This document shows, piece after piece, positions 13,777 through 22,504 of a stretch of DNA of 32,446 nucleotides. The position numbers and the translations under genes were made by a program. The DNA is from an uncultured Clostridia bacterium (GTDB lineage: Bacteria > Bacillota > Clostridia > Peptostreptococcales > Anaerovoracaceae), in NCBI GenBank assembly GCA_934256595.1, contig CAKQOW010000024.1:1-32446 (forward strand), written 5' to 3'. The notes below the pieces were generated by a model that saw only the letters and a list, made by a program, of their open reading frames with translations, did no database searches and was not told the origin of the DNA. The number at the start of each line of letters is the position of its first letter. Position 1 is the first letter of the stretch.

Positions 13777-14880
13777 ATGAAGAAATCACTGATACCATCG
13801 CTCCCTCTTGCCGTTATACTTATTGTAACATCTGCGCTGTTATTCTGCGGATGTTCCGGCGTTACAGGAGAAAAAAATATGAAAGACAGCAAAGCGAATA
13901 CAGAGAAAATGGATTTTTCCGGTGAGCCTGAAAACGTGATTTATCTTGCGGGCGGCTGTTTCTGGGGTATGGAAAAACTTATGCAATCCATACCGGGAGT
14001 AACAGATACCGAAAGCGGCTATGCAAACGGAACCTGTGAAGAGGATGCAGACTATAACACAGTTTGTTCCGGCAAAACAGGTTTCAGGGAAACCGTACGC
14101 GTGGAATACGATTCAGAAAAAGTAAGCCTTGATGCACTGCTTCTGGCATATTTTTATGTAATCGATCCCACTGTCACCAATCGTCAGGGTAATGACAAAG
14201 GCCCCCAGTATCAGACCGGCATATACTACACTAATGAGAAAGCAAAAGAAACCGTAGAACGTATTGCCGCTGTTGAGAAAGGAAGAAATGAAGATTTTGC
14301 CGTAGAAACAGGGCCTCTGCTGAATTATTATCCCGCAGAAGAATATCATCAGGATTATCTTGAAAAAAATCCCAGCGGATACTGTCACATTCCTAATGCT
14401 GAAATAGAGCTGTTTTCAAAGCTGACAATAGATCCGGGAGATTACAGAAAACCTGCAGCTGAAACGATACGCGACAGACTCACAAGCGAACAGTATCGGG
14501 TAACTCAGAAAAACGGTACGGAAAAGCCTTTTAGAAACAAGTTCTGGGATCAGTTTGAAAAGGGGATTTATGTTGATATAGTTACAGGCGAACCGCTTTT
14601 TTCCTCTACGGACAAATTTGAAAGCGGCTGCGGCTGGCCTGCTTTTTCGAAACCTATCGAGGAGCCTGCAATAGTTGAAAAAGAAGACAGAAGTCATGGA
14701 ATGCGGCGCATAGAAGTGCGAAGCAGAAGCGGAGATTCTCATCTCGGTCATGTTTTTACCGGAGATCCCGAATCTCCTAACGGAGTCCGCTACTGTATAA
14801 ACAGCGCTTCTCTGAGATTTATTCCTTATGAAAAAATGAAAGCCGAAGGCTATGGGTATCTTCTGTATCTTTTTAAATAA
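13777..14880 (+). CDS. msrAB: Lipid-anchored methionine sulfoxide reductase MsrA-MsrB fusion
   Basis: A 367-residue fusion that reduces S- and R-methionine sulfoxide in proteins. The ATG at 13777 follows GGAAAGG; an in-frame TTG lies 6 bp earlier. The first 26 residues form a lipoprotein signal with a slightly unusual lipobox FCGC (Cys26), so the enzyme should act outside the membrane. MsrA (about 55-215): GGCFWG with catalytic Cys61, DPTVTNRQGND, YYPAEEYHQDYL and recycling Cys203 in GYCHI. MsrB (about 235-355): resolving Cys285 in ESGCGWPAF, HLGHVF and catalytic Cys340 in RYCINSASLRF; it is the form without zinc CxxC pairs. It sits right behind the Cys/Met-rich lipoprotein genes. Its electron donor is not encoded nearby in recognisable form. 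Confidence 0.95.
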   Translation: MKKSLIPSLPLAVILIVTSALLFCGCSGVTGEKNMKDSKANTEKMDFSGEPENVIYLAGGCFWGMEKLMQSIPGVTDTESGYANGTCEEDADYNTVCSGKTGFRETVRVEYDSEKVSLDALLLAYFYVIDPTVTNRQGNDKGPQYQTGIYYTNEKAKETVERIAAVEKGRNEDFAVETGPLLNYYPAEEYHQDYLEKNPSGYCHIPNAEIELFSKLTIDPGDYRKPAAETIRDRLTSEQYRVTQKNGTEKPFRNKFWDQFEKGIYVDIVTGEPLFSSTDKFESGCGWPAFSKPIEEPAIVEKEDRSHGMRRIEVRSRSGDSHLGHVFTGDPESPNGVRYCINSASLRFIPYEKMKAEGYGYLLYLFK

Positions 14881-14907
14881 TCACACATGTACGCTTTTTC
14901 ACTTTTC

Positions 14908-14960
14908 TGACAGAGCCCTTTATTCACATCATTTCCTCAAAAATTAATCGGGCTCTGTCA
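14908..14960. terminator. Long-loop inverted repeat between convergent genes
   Basis: TGACAGAGCCC (14908-14918) and GGGCTCTGTCA (14950-14960) are perfect 11-bp arms separated by 31 bp, between msrAB (+) and the exonuclease gene (-). It is followed by AT-rich sequence on the plus side, without a clean U-tract. It is likely a shared terminator. Confidence 0.6.
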
Positions 14961-14962
14961 TA

Positions 14963-15718
14963 TTAATTTATATCCAGTTCCATAATCACCGGGCAGTGAT
15001 CCGAACCCATAATCTCTGTCATGATGCTAATATCCTTAATCCTGTCCTTTAGCCTGTCAGACACCAGAAAATAGTCTATACGCCACCCTGCATTATTTGC
15101 TCTGGCATTAAACCTGTAGGACCACCACGAATATACTCCGGTAACATTAGGATACATATATCTGAATACATCTGTAAAGCCTGCCTCAAGAAGCTCTGTC
15201 AGCTTGCCTCTCTCCTCGTCTGAAAATCCCGCCTTGCCTCTGTTGGGCTTGGGGTTTTTTAAGTCTGTTTCCTGATGCGCCACATTGAGATCGCCGCAGT
15301 AGACAACAGGTTTATGGCTGTCAAGCTCTGTAAAGTATGCTCTCAGGTCATCTTCAAATTTCATACGGTAATCTATCCTTGCAAGACCGTCCTGCGCATT
15401 AGGTACATAACAGTTTACCATAAAAAAGTTATCGTATTCAAGTGTGATTACCCTGCCCTCGTCTGTATGCTCTCCGTTTATTCCAAAGGTAACAGCAATA
15501 GGCTCTTTTTTGGTAAATATGGCTGTGCCCGAATAGCCTTTTTTCTCTGCGCTGTTGAAATAGCAGTGATAGCCCTCCGGCGCAAAATCAGCCTGATCGG
15601 GCTGCATTTTGGTTTCCTGTATGCAGAATATGTCTGCATCTATACTTTTAAAAAAATCTTCAAAGCCTTTTTTAAGTACAGCTCTGAAGCCGTTTACATT
15701 CCATGTTGCAAATTTCAT
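14963..15718 (-). CDS. xth: Exodeoxyribonuclease III / AP endonuclease
   Basis: A 251-residue EEP-fold nuclease of base-excision repair that nicks DNA at abasic sites and degrades 3' ends. Motifs run through the chain: MKFATWNVNGFRA (Asn), DIFCIQETKM (metal Glu), GYSGTAIFTK, YCGDLNVAHQETDLKNPK (Asp and Asn), the GFTDVFRYM and YSWWSYRFNAR substrate loop, GWRIDYFLVS, and C-terminal GSDHCPVIMEL (catalytic His). Length is standard for ExoA. The start follows AGGAG by 9 bp. It is monocistronic; the terminator of the upstream amidohydrolase operon lies just before it. Confidence 0.96.
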   Translation of the reverse strand: MKFATWNVNGFRAVLKKGFEDFFKSIDADIFCIQETKMQPDQADFAPEGYHCYFNSAEKKGYSGTAIFTKKEPIAVTFGINGEHTDEGRVITLEYDNFFMVNCYVPNAQDGLARIDYRMKFEDDLRAYFTELDSHKPVVYCGDLNVAHQETDLKNPKPNRGKAGFSDEERGKLTELLEAGFTDVFRYMYPNVTGVYSWWSYRFNARANNAGWRIDYFLVSDRLKDRIKDISIMTEIMGSDHCPVIMELDIN

Positions 15719-15769
15719 ATGAAAGTTCTCCTGTCTGTTTAGTTAATTCAATTTTAACAAATCCGAGGG

Positions 15770-15812
15770 AAAATAAAAAGATAATATCGCAAAACTGCAA
15801 CATTATCTTTTT
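15770..15812 (-). terminator. Terminator of the amidohydrolase/transporter operon
   Basis: AAAAAGATAAT (15775-15785) pairs with ATTATCTTTTT (15802-15812), an 11-bp perfect stem with short inner GCA/TGC pairing. It is followed on the minus strand by TTTTATTTTCC. It lies about 20 bp past the amidohydrolase stop. Confidence 0.85.
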
Positions 15813-15832
15813 GTGATTATATTATGTTAAGG

Positions 15833-17512
15833 TTAGAAGGATATTTCCTTTAACTCCTGCTCTTTTCCCTCAAACAGTACCATAGCCGGTCTGACTGTAT
15901 GTATTTCCTCTGCCTCAAGGCTGAATATATCCTTGTTCAGCACTATAAGGTTTGCCAGTTTGCCTGCTTCTATGGTTCCCAGTTTATCAATCATTCTCAT
16001 TCTGAACGCATTGTTGCAGGTGTAGCCTCTCAGAAGCTGCTCAAGTGACAGCTTTGCTGTTTCAGGAGGTCTTACGCTTCCCGGTATTTCCTCAGGGTCA
16101 AGCGGCATAAGTATGTCTTTTCTGGTCATTGCAGTCTGTATTCCAAAGTACGGATCACCTCTGTGAGCCTCCTGATAGCTGAACAGGTCGCTTGAAAAGC
16201 CTACCATTCCGCCGTCAGCGATTATCTTTGTGAAATCATACATGGTATTCCATCGTTCTCTGCCCAGATATTCTATTGCGGCAGTGCCAAAGTAGCCGCC
16301 TGACCAGTGGGTTGTCCAGTCTATAAATATTCCAAGCTTTGCAACACGCTTCATATCATCAGGGTGTATCAGCTCGCAGTGAGCAAGTGTCACATAAATC
16401 TTCCAGTCCTCTCCGCATATGTTTCTTGCGTTTTCGACTGCATTGCAGCAGATACGGAAGCCTCTGTCGCAAACTACATGAATATGCATGTCTATGCCCT
16501 CTCTGTTAAGCCTTACAAGCACGTCTGTAAGCTGCTCCTCGGTTATGTTGGCTGCTCCGAGGTCCTTGCCCGACGGATCGTTTTTCATAGGCTCAAGGCT
16601 TGCGCTGTCACCCATTTCGTTTGTTCCGTCCATAAAGAACTTGACAGTGTTGATATGAACATGCTCTGAAGTGTATTTTTTCTGCCAGTCATAGACTCTT
16701 TCGATTGCCTCGTCAAGATTTTCATACTGCCCCATTATGCTGGTACCCTCATAAAACATATTGAGTCTGCCGGCCTTATCCATTTCATAGAACATTTTGA
16801 TGCTTTCTTCGTTTTCTGTGAAGCCGTCCATCAGACATACAATTCCTTTGCTTTTGAGAAAATCAAGGAAAGGCGCAACTGATTCTTCTTCTGTTCCCTG
16901 CGGAGGATTCCAGCCCAGAGCACTGTATACTCCAAAATCAGTGTCAGGACCTGCCTCAAGCGCCCAGCCTGTATATTCTCCGTTTTCGTCCTTTATGAAC
17001 TCTGCTTCTCCCTTAGGGCTTCCGGCCTTGCCGTCAAGCATTTCAAGGGCTATGGAGTTGTACCAGCAGGCGTGATCCGTAAAATCCTGTATTCTTGCCG
17101 GTCTGTCTGATATTATTTCATCAAGTATTTCTTTTTTCGGTCCCTCTGTCCCGAAGGTTTCTGCAAAATAGCTCTCACCGTAAAAATAAGGGCATTCTTC
17201 CTTGGGATGCTTTGCAGCATATTCCTTTATATTTTCAAGGAGTTTTTCCCTGTCATGAGTCAGAGGCATTCTCACATGCCAGTAGGTTTTAGCAACCGTA
17301 ACAGGATGTGTATGACCGTCTATAAGGGCGGGAATAACGGTTTTGCCCTCCAGATCCACAACCTCTGTACTATCTCCTCTGTATTTCATACATTCTTCAT
17401 TTTTACCGACACATATGAACTCGCTGCCTGCTGTCGCAACAGCCTCCGCCCACATCATATCTTTGTTCTCAGTGTAAATTTTACCGTTAATAAGTATTTT
17501 GTCCGCATACAT
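15833..17512 (-). CDS. YtcJ-type amidohydrolase (Amidohydro_3), copy 1
   Basis: A 559-residue predicted metal-dependent hydrolase of the amidohydrolase superfamily. The N-terminal beta-sandwich strand KILINGKIYTEN leads into the metal motif IDGHTHP (His67, His69) on the TIM barrel. Further candidate ligands are DMHIHVVCDRG, TLAHCELI and the late Asp in GFSSDLFS; the chain closes with LGTIEAGKLANLIVLNKD. The family includes N-substituted formamide deformylase, but most members are uncharacterised. This copy is the most divergent of the three in the cluster: its strand-8 motif is SSD rather than GTDFP. Its start overlaps the MFS gene by 26 bp, implying translational coupling. It is the last gene of a five-gene operon and lacks a signal peptide. 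Confidence 0.88.
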   Translation of the reverse strand: MYADKILINGKIYTENKDMMWAEAVATAGSEFICVGKNEECMKYRGDSTEVVDLEGKTVIPALIDGHTHPVTVAKTYWHVRMPLTHDREKLLENIKEYAAKHPKEECPYFYGESYFAETFGTEGPKKEILDEIISDRPARIQDFTDHACWYNSIALEMLDGKAGSPKGEAEFIKDENGEYTGWALEAGPDTDFGVYSALGWNPPQGTEEESVAPFLDFLKSKGIVCLMDGFTENEESIKMFYEMDKAGRLNMFYEGTSIMGQYENLDEAIERVYDWQKKYTSEHVHINTVKFFMDGTNEMGDSASLEPMKNDPSGKDLGAANITEEQLTDVLVRLNREGIDMHIHVVCDRGFRICCNAVENARNICGEDWKIYVTLAHCELIHPDDMKRVAKLGIFIDWTTHWSGGYFGTAAIEYLGRERWNTMYDFTKIIADGGMVGFSSDLFSYQEAHRGDPYFGIQTAMTRKDILMPLDPEEIPGSVRPPETAKLSLEQLLRGYTCNNAFRMRMIDKLGTIEAGKLANLIVLNKDIFSLEAEEIHTVRPAMVLFEGKEQELKEISF

Positions 17513-18749
17513 AAGTCTGAACCTCTCTTCTCCTTTTTTCTCTTGATTTGTATATCATCAGAATAATGAAGCCTGCTGCCGTAAACACAGCTGAAACCAG
17601 AAAAGCGCTGTTGTACTGCCCTGCGCTGTTAAATATAGTTTTCATTATTGTAGGCCCCAGATAGCCTGCTATGGCAAAGCCTATGAACATTATTCCGTAA
17701 TTTACCGTATTATTTCTGCTTCCGAAGCGCTCTGCAGTAAATGCAGGATATATCCCCATTATTGCTCCGAAGCTTAATCCTATGAGGCAGATTGCAATAT
17801 AGAACTGTACTGCGCCTGTCTTTGTAAACCATAATGTAACAACCCCTGCCGCAGACATCACAAAGGCTGCCGCCATTGTATTTGTCCTGCCGATTTTATC
17901 CGAAGCATAGCCCGCTACAATTCTGCCCGCCGTATTAAACAGCGCCAGCACTGAAACTGCCACCGCAGCCTCTGAGACTGTCATTGAAATCATATGCTGA
18001 GCTATTCCCGAAGCCTGTGATATGCACATAAGTCCGCTTATGGCTCCGCAGGTCATCATAAACAGCATAAGATAAAAATCAGCTGAAGCAAGCATCTGTT
18101 TCCAGTTAAATTCCAGAGTGCTGCCATTTTGGGCCTGCTCCTGTACATAGCCTTTTGGTCTGTAATCCTCAGGGCATTTGGGGGTAAGCAGTCCTCCTGC
18201 GCATATGACAATCAGAAATACGATGCCGAGTACTTTAAAGGTTCCTGTGACTCCTATGCTGCTGTTAAGCGCATTGGCAACCGGCGGCATTATCACCGAG
18301 CTGATGCCGTAGCTTGCTGTTGCAAGTCCGCCTGCAAGACCTTTTTTGTCCGGGAAGAATTTAACCGAATTGCCTATGTTGCAGCCGTACACCATACCCA
18401 TTCCAAGTCCGCAGCCAAGTCCGTAGGTTATTATGAGCCAGAGCTTTGAGGTTGCGAAGCCTGACATAAGCATGCCGCCTCCAAAGAGCAGCCCGCCTAT
18501 AAAGATTACCCATCTCGGTCCCAGCATATCATTCATTCTGCCTCCGGGTATCATAGTAATCGGTCCTACCATATTGGCTACGGTAAACACCACCGCAAGC
18601 CCTCCTGCTGCAATGCCTGCGCCACATACCTCGTTGAGATAGCTTTCCATCGGTACCGACAGCACACTCCAGCCGTAAAGAGATCCTGCGCACAGGTTGA
18701 TAAGACAGCCAAGCCCCAGCACTATCCATCTTTTTTTATCTAAATCCAT
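17487..18749 (-). CDS. MFS transporter, oxalate/formate antiporter-like
   Basis: A 420-residue carrier with about twelve membrane segments. The N-terminus (GLGCLINLCAGSLYGWSVLSVPMESYL) is of the OFA type. The loop 2-3 motif GGRMNDMLGPRWV and the long loop-6 segment with TPKCPEDYRPKGY also fit the oxalate:formate antiporter family of monocarboxylate carriers. The second half has GRIVAGYASDKIGRTNTM. The substrate is inferred only loosely: a small carboxylate such as formate, or the acid released by the coupled hydrolase. It overlaps the downstream amidohydrolase start by 26 bp. A hairpin separates it from the DUF3237 gene upstream. Its ribosome site is a modest GAAAGG. Confidence 0.88.
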   Translation of the reverse strand: MDLDKKRWIVLGLGCLINLCAGSLYGWSVLSVPMESYLNEVCGAGIAAGGLAVVFTVANMVGPITMIPGGRMNDMLGPRWVIFIGGLLFGGGMLMSGFATSKLWLIITYGLGCGLGMGMVYGCNIGNSVKFFPDKKGLAGGLATASYGISSVIMPPVANALNSSIGVTGTFKVLGIVFLIVICAGGLLTPKCPEDYRPKGYVQEQAQNGSTLEFNWKQMLASADFYLMLFMMTCGAISGLMCISQASGIAQHMISMTVSEAAVAVSVLALFNTAGRIVAGYASDKIGRTNTMAAAFVMSAAGVVTLWFTKTGAVQFYIAICLIGLSFGAIMGIYPAFTAERFGSRNNTVNYGIMFIGFAIAGYLGPTIMKTIFNSAGQYNSAFLVSAVFTAAGFIILMIYKSREKRRREVQTYVCGQNTY

Positions 18750-18768
18750 AAATGCCTTTCTTTAAATA

Positions 18769-18804
18769 AGAGTGTACTGCAGATCTGAAAATGCAATACA
18801 CTCT
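18769..18804 (-). other. Intra-operon hairpin before the MFS gene
   Basis: A 13-bp stem (18769-18781 with 18792-18804, one G-U pair) with a 10-nt loop lies in the 62-bp gap after the DUF3237 stop. On the minus strand it is followed by TTATTTAAAG, a poor U-tract. It may cause partial termination or protect the upstream mRNA rather than end the operon. Confidence 0.7.
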
Positions 18805-18811
18805 TTTACTT

Positions 18812-19252
18812 TTACACTAAATATACAGAAGCAGTAACGCTTTCCCAGTTTTCTATCTGTGACTCACATACGCATACCTTTCTCTCAAGGTATTTATATC
18901 TTTCATCGCCTGTTTTAAAGTCTGCTATACCTTTGAAATAGTAGCTGTCAGGTGAAACACTTTCTCCACGCATCAGTTCTTCTTCGTAGACAGAGTCAAT
19001 ATCAAGATATAACTTCATATCCATTATGATATCCGCGCCGTCATCTGTATGAAGCATCAGAGTTGATATTATGTCATTTTTGCCCTCATAAGGAGTATAT
19101 GTTATTCCCATTCCCACAGGCATAACAGTTCCGCTTATTTCACCCGAAAAGCTGCCGCCGGTTGTAGGTGAAACCAGTGCATTGCCTATGCAGGTTCCGT
19201 CTACGGGTATATCGTTTTCCTGTATAATATTAATGTCAAATAGTTTTTTCAT
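18812..19252 (-). CDS. DUF3237-family protein
   Basis: A 146-residue cytoplasmic protein. The pattern of a central GSFSGEISGTVMPVG segment, LMLHTDDGADIIMDM, then YYFKGIADFKTGDERYKYLERKVCVC and a terminal VTASVYLV agrees with DUF3237 (beta-barrel, function unknown, often near catabolic genes). No catalytic residues are assigned for the family. It starts 11 bp after the APC permease gene with an AGGAT site, so it is firmly part of that operon. This points to a role in handling the imported compound or its product. It could instead be a ligand-binding accessory protein. Confidence 0.72.
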   Translation of the reverse strand: MKKLFDINIIQENDIPVDGTCIGNALVSPTTGGSFSGEISGTVMPVGMGITYTPYEGKNDIISTLMLHTDDGADIIMDMKLYLDIDSVYEEELMRGESVSPDSYYFKGIADFKTGDERYKYLERKVCVCESQIENWESVTASVYLV

Positions 19253-19263
19253 AAATCTTCATC

Positions 19264-20634
19264 CTATAAATTCATTTCCGGCGGCAGTTCTTTAAATCCC
19301 TTTGTCTTGATTGCAAGGAATACAACTCCAAGCGCCAGCCATGAGAAGCCTACTATCTTTGCTGTTGCTGTAAGGCTCAGCCACAGATATATGCATACGG
19401 CAGCTGCTATTGCAGGTATTATCAGATATTTGATTACTGCCGAGCCGCTTCTTTCCTTATCTCTTACCCAGAACCTTGCTATTACTGATATATTGGTAAG
19501 TATGAAGCCCATTATTGCTCCGAAGCTTACAAGTGACATCGCATTTGTAAGGCTGTCCTGGAAGAATATCGCTGCAAGTCCTATTACTGCGGACAGCAGG
19601 ATATTTCTTGACGGAGTCTTAAACTTAGGGTGTACATATCCGAAGAATTTCTTAGGGATGAATCCGTCACGACCCATACCCAGAAGTATTCTTGCAGTTG
19701 CGCCCTGCCCTGCAATACAGCAGCCTATGCAGGCAAGTGTATTGATTATGATGAATATAAAGTTCATCCATGCAATTCCAATATGCTCGTTGTACTCTGT
19801 TATAGCTGTATCAGGATTCTGAATAACTGATGCAGCATCTGCCCAAGGCCAGCCGCAGTTCATTATGTATGCGCAGATAAAGAACTCTATCGCTGCTCCA
19901 ACACAGATTATTACTACAGCTCTAGGCATATTCTTTTCAGGCTCTATGGTTTCCTCTGCATAAGTTGTTACAGAGTCAAAGCCTACAAATACTATCGCCA
20001 TTATTGCCGCCCCTGTCATAAGTGTGTTTACCTGGAAAGTTTCAGGGTTATACAGCGCTTCCGGGAACAGCAGTGTTCCTGCTCCGCCGCCCTTGGCAAT
20101 GAATACTATAATGCCAACAATTGTAGCAACCAGCGCAAGTATAGGTGCTGCAACATTGATAGTGTTCATAAATCCCGCTATTGTTACTCCGACATAGTTA
20201 CATACTGCAACAAAGATTACACCGATTATTATCCATGCCCATACAGGAACTGCAGGGACAAGTATATTCAAATAAAGTCCAAGTGACAGATAACATGTCA
20301 TCGGCAGCAGGAAGTAGTCAAGCATCATTGTCCAGCCGGCTGCAAATCCAAGTCTTGGTCCTATGGATTTACTGACATAGCTGTAAACAGAGCCTGCCAC
20401 AGGGTATTTCCTGCACATTTTTGCATAGCTTAATGCTGTAAGAGTCATTGCCACACCGGCAACTATAAGGGTTAATGGAAAATGTCCGTTTGTAAGCTGA
20501 TTTATTATTCCGTAATACATCAGTACACACGCAGGACAAAGATATGCGAGTCCCTGACAAACCAGTGTAGGCAGCTTCAGGACACGTTTCAGTTCTCTGC
20601 TGTCAGCAGCAGCTACGTTTGTGTTTCCTTCCAT
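19264..20634 (-). CDS. APC-family amino acid/polyamine permease (PuuP-like)
   Basis: A 456-residue permease with about twelve membrane segments. The layout closely recalls putrescine importer PuuP: an N-terminal LKLPTLVCQGLAYLCP segment, KYPVAGSVYSYVSKSIGPRLGF, AIVFVGFDSVTTYAEET, and the cytoplasmic LLGMGRDGFIPKKFFGYVHPK with TPSRN. In PuuP the last two regions read GFDAVTT and FGYVHPKWRTP. Import of an amino acid, amine or polyamine derivative is therefore likely. It starts 7 bp after AGGAGG and lies 52 bp downstream of amidohydrolase 2, giving a natural uptake-plus-hydrolysis pair. Substrate identity is inference. Confidence 0.88.
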   Translation of the reverse strand: MEGNTNVAAADSRELKRVLKLPTLVCQGLAYLCPACVLMYYGIINQLTNGHFPLTLIVAGVAMTLTALSYAKMCRKYPVAGSVYSYVSKSIGPRLGFAAGWTMMLDYFLLPMTCYLSLGLYLNILVPAVPVWAWIIIGVIFVAVCNYVGVTIAGFMNTINVAAPILALVATIVGIIVFIAKGGGAGTLLFPEALYNPETFQVNTLMTGAAIMAIVFVGFDSVTTYAEETIEPEKNMPRAVVIICVGAAIEFFICAYIMNCGWPWADAASVIQNPDTAITEYNEHIGIAWMNFIFIIINTLACIGCCIAGQGATARILLGMGRDGFIPKKFFGYVHPKFKTPSRNILLSAVIGLAAIFFQDSLTNAMSLVSFGAIMGFILTNISVIARFWVRDKERSGSAVIKYLIIPAIAAAVCIYLWLSLTATAKIVGFSWLALGVVFLAIKTKGFKELPPEMNL

Positions 20635-20686
20635 TTTAATTTCCTCCTGTAATATAATTTAGAATTATTGCAATGTAGTTTTAAAA

Positions 20687-22375
20687 CTATCTATTATATA
20701 CAACTCTGCCTTTGAATATTGTCTTTTCAACTGCAATGCTGTATATTTCATCAACCGGAGCGTCCTCCAGATTGCTGTCAAGTATTACAAGGTCTGCTGA
20801 TTTTCCGACCTCTATGCTTCCTGTAATGTCTTCAAGGTTCATCTGATATGCGCCGTTTATGCTCAGCGACTTAACCGCCTCTTTAAGCTCTGCGGGCTTC
20901 TCATTTCCTAAGACTTTACCCTTGAATTTATCATAGTCGGGCGCATCAGGAAATACGCTTCTTGTCATCGCGCACTGTACCTCGTGCATTGTGTCAGGCG
21001 GCGGTGTCACAGGGAAGTCTGTTCCAAACGCCACTGTTATCCCTCTATCAAGGAACTCTCTCAATGGATAAGACCTAAGCGACCTCTCCTCTCCTATCAT
21101 CGGAAACATTCCCGCTATATCCGAGTCATATACCATCCATCTCGGCTGACAGTTTGCTATGATGTCTGCTTTTTCCATGTTCTCAAAGCTTTCATCATCC
21201 ACCAGCATAAGATGAGCTATTACATTTCTCTTTTTAATTCCTGTATTATCCTGCGCAGCTCTGATACACTTCGCTGCCTGATGCACCGATGCATCTCCCA
21301 TAGCGTGAATATGAACATCAAAGCCTGCTTTCATAGACTCTTCTATGGATTTCTCAAGGTCCTCATCATTCCAGTACGGAGTTCCTCTGTATCCTTTCGG
21401 CATACCGTTTTCTGATATAAATTCCTCTGTAAAAGGCTCATTTAATACAAACATCCCCTCTGCAAATATCTTAATCGTATCAATTCTGAAATCCTTGCCG
21501 ACATCATCACTTCCCTTGCGGTTTATGAACTGAGGCAGCTGTTCACTGAAAGCTCCGGGTTCAAGCATATATACGCCTCTTGCCCTGACCGTAAGCTTTC
21601 CTTCCTTTGCAAGCTGTACATACGCTTCTCTGGCATTGTCGCTGTGCAAGCAGTCCTGAACAAGCGTCACACCGTATTTATTCGCAAATTCACTCTGATA
21701 GAACAAAAAAGCGTCCTTGTATTCCTCAACTGAAAAATCATATCCCGGAACATTCATCTTGATTAGATCCATAGCCTCCGGCTCCCGGAAGTATCCTGTA
21801 GGATTGCCCTTCTCATCTCTTACTATCTCCCCTGCATATACATCGGGAGTATCCTTATCTATCCCTGCAATCTCAAGGGCTTTTGTGTTTACCCACAGGG
21901 AATGCTGGCAGAATGACTCCAGTATTACAGGTCTGTCGCTGCATATCCTGTCAAGGTCCTGTCTTGCAGGCTTCCTGTCTGTAATGAAATTACCCTGCAC
22001 CCAGCCTGTACCTCTTATCAGAGTATTATCCGGGTGACTGTCAACAAATGATTTAAGTCTTGCAAGATATTTATCTATTACCTCATCGGGAGTTTCGCCT
22101 TCCTGTATATATATTCCGAACAGATCGCAGCCTGCATAAACAGCCGCCGCAATCGACGGATGACAGTGTGCATCGCACAGTCCCGGCAGTATGGTGTTGC
22201 CCCCGCAGTCTATGATTTCTGTAGCGTTTCCTGCAAATTCTAATGCTTCATCGTTACTGCATATGTTATTTATTATTCCGTCTTTTATAATTACAGCCTC
22301 ACCTCTTATCAGCGAGCTGTCTTCTCTTACAGAAAATATTTTTCCGTTTTTTAAAACCAAATCTGCAGCTGCCAT
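20687..22375 (-). CDS. YtcJ-type amidohydrolase (Amidohydro_3), copy 2
   Basis: A 562-residue predicted metallohydrolase. The ATG at 22375 follows GAGGAG by 7 bp; an earlier in-frame ATG (22390) overlaps that ribosome site and is rejected. Motifs: LVLKNGKIFSV, the metal pair LCDAHCHPS (His70, His72), FDVHIHAMGDASVHQ, VIAHLMLVDDE, VAFGTDFPVTPPPD and the closing SIEVGKSADLVILDSN. These match N-substituted formamide deformylase-like/YtcJ enzymes. It leads the second operon from a good promoter and is followed by the PuuP-like permease. It is more like copy 3 than copy 1 by motif (both have MGD and GTDFP), so the three are not a simple recent triplication. Confidence 0.9.
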   Translation of the reverse strand: MAAADLVLKNGKIFSVREDSSLIRGEAVIIKDGIINNICSNDEALEFAGNATEIIDCGGNTILPGLCDAHCHPSIAAAVYAGCDLFGIYIQEGETPDEVIDKYLARLKSFVDSHPDNTLIRGTGWVQGNFITDRKPARQDLDRICSDRPVILESFCQHSLWVNTKALEIAGIDKDTPDVYAGEIVRDEKGNPTGYFREPEAMDLIKMNVPGYDFSVEEYKDAFLFYQSEFANKYGVTLVQDCLHSDNAREAYVQLAKEGKLTVRARGVYMLEPGAFSEQLPQFINRKGSDDVGKDFRIDTIKIFAEGMFVLNEPFTEEFISENGMPKGYRGTPYWNDEDLEKSIEESMKAGFDVHIHAMGDASVHQAAKCIRAAQDNTGIKKRNVIAHLMLVDDESFENMEKADIIANCQPRWMVYDSDIAGMFPMIGEERSLRSYPLREFLDRGITVAFGTDFPVTPPPDTMHEVQCAMTRSVFPDAPDYDKFKGKVLGNEKPAELKEAVKSLSINGAYQMNLEDITGSIEVGKSADLVILDSNLEDAPVDEIYSIAVEKTIFKGRVVYNR

Positions 22376-22423
22376 AATTATTCTCCTCATATATTTGTAT
22401 TTTTAATTTTCTTCTGTGTTTTC

Positions 22424-22452
22424 AGAATACTTTAAATCAATATTAAAATCAA
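22424..22452 (-). promoter_or_regulatory. Sigma-A promoter of the amidohydrolase 2 operon
   Basis: On the minus strand TTGATT (22447-22452), a 17-bp spacer and TATTCT (22424-22429), about 48 bp before the start codon. Confidence 0.6.
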
Positions 22453-22504
22453 TGACATTTTATTGACGTTTTTTATGTTTTTAACACGAAAAAAGCTAAT
22501 CTGT

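Noticed and set aside
13444..13892. Ser/His/Ile-rich minus-strand frames over the lipoprotein genes
   Set aside because: They are the reverse reading of the Cys/Asp-rich repeats; no starts or domains.
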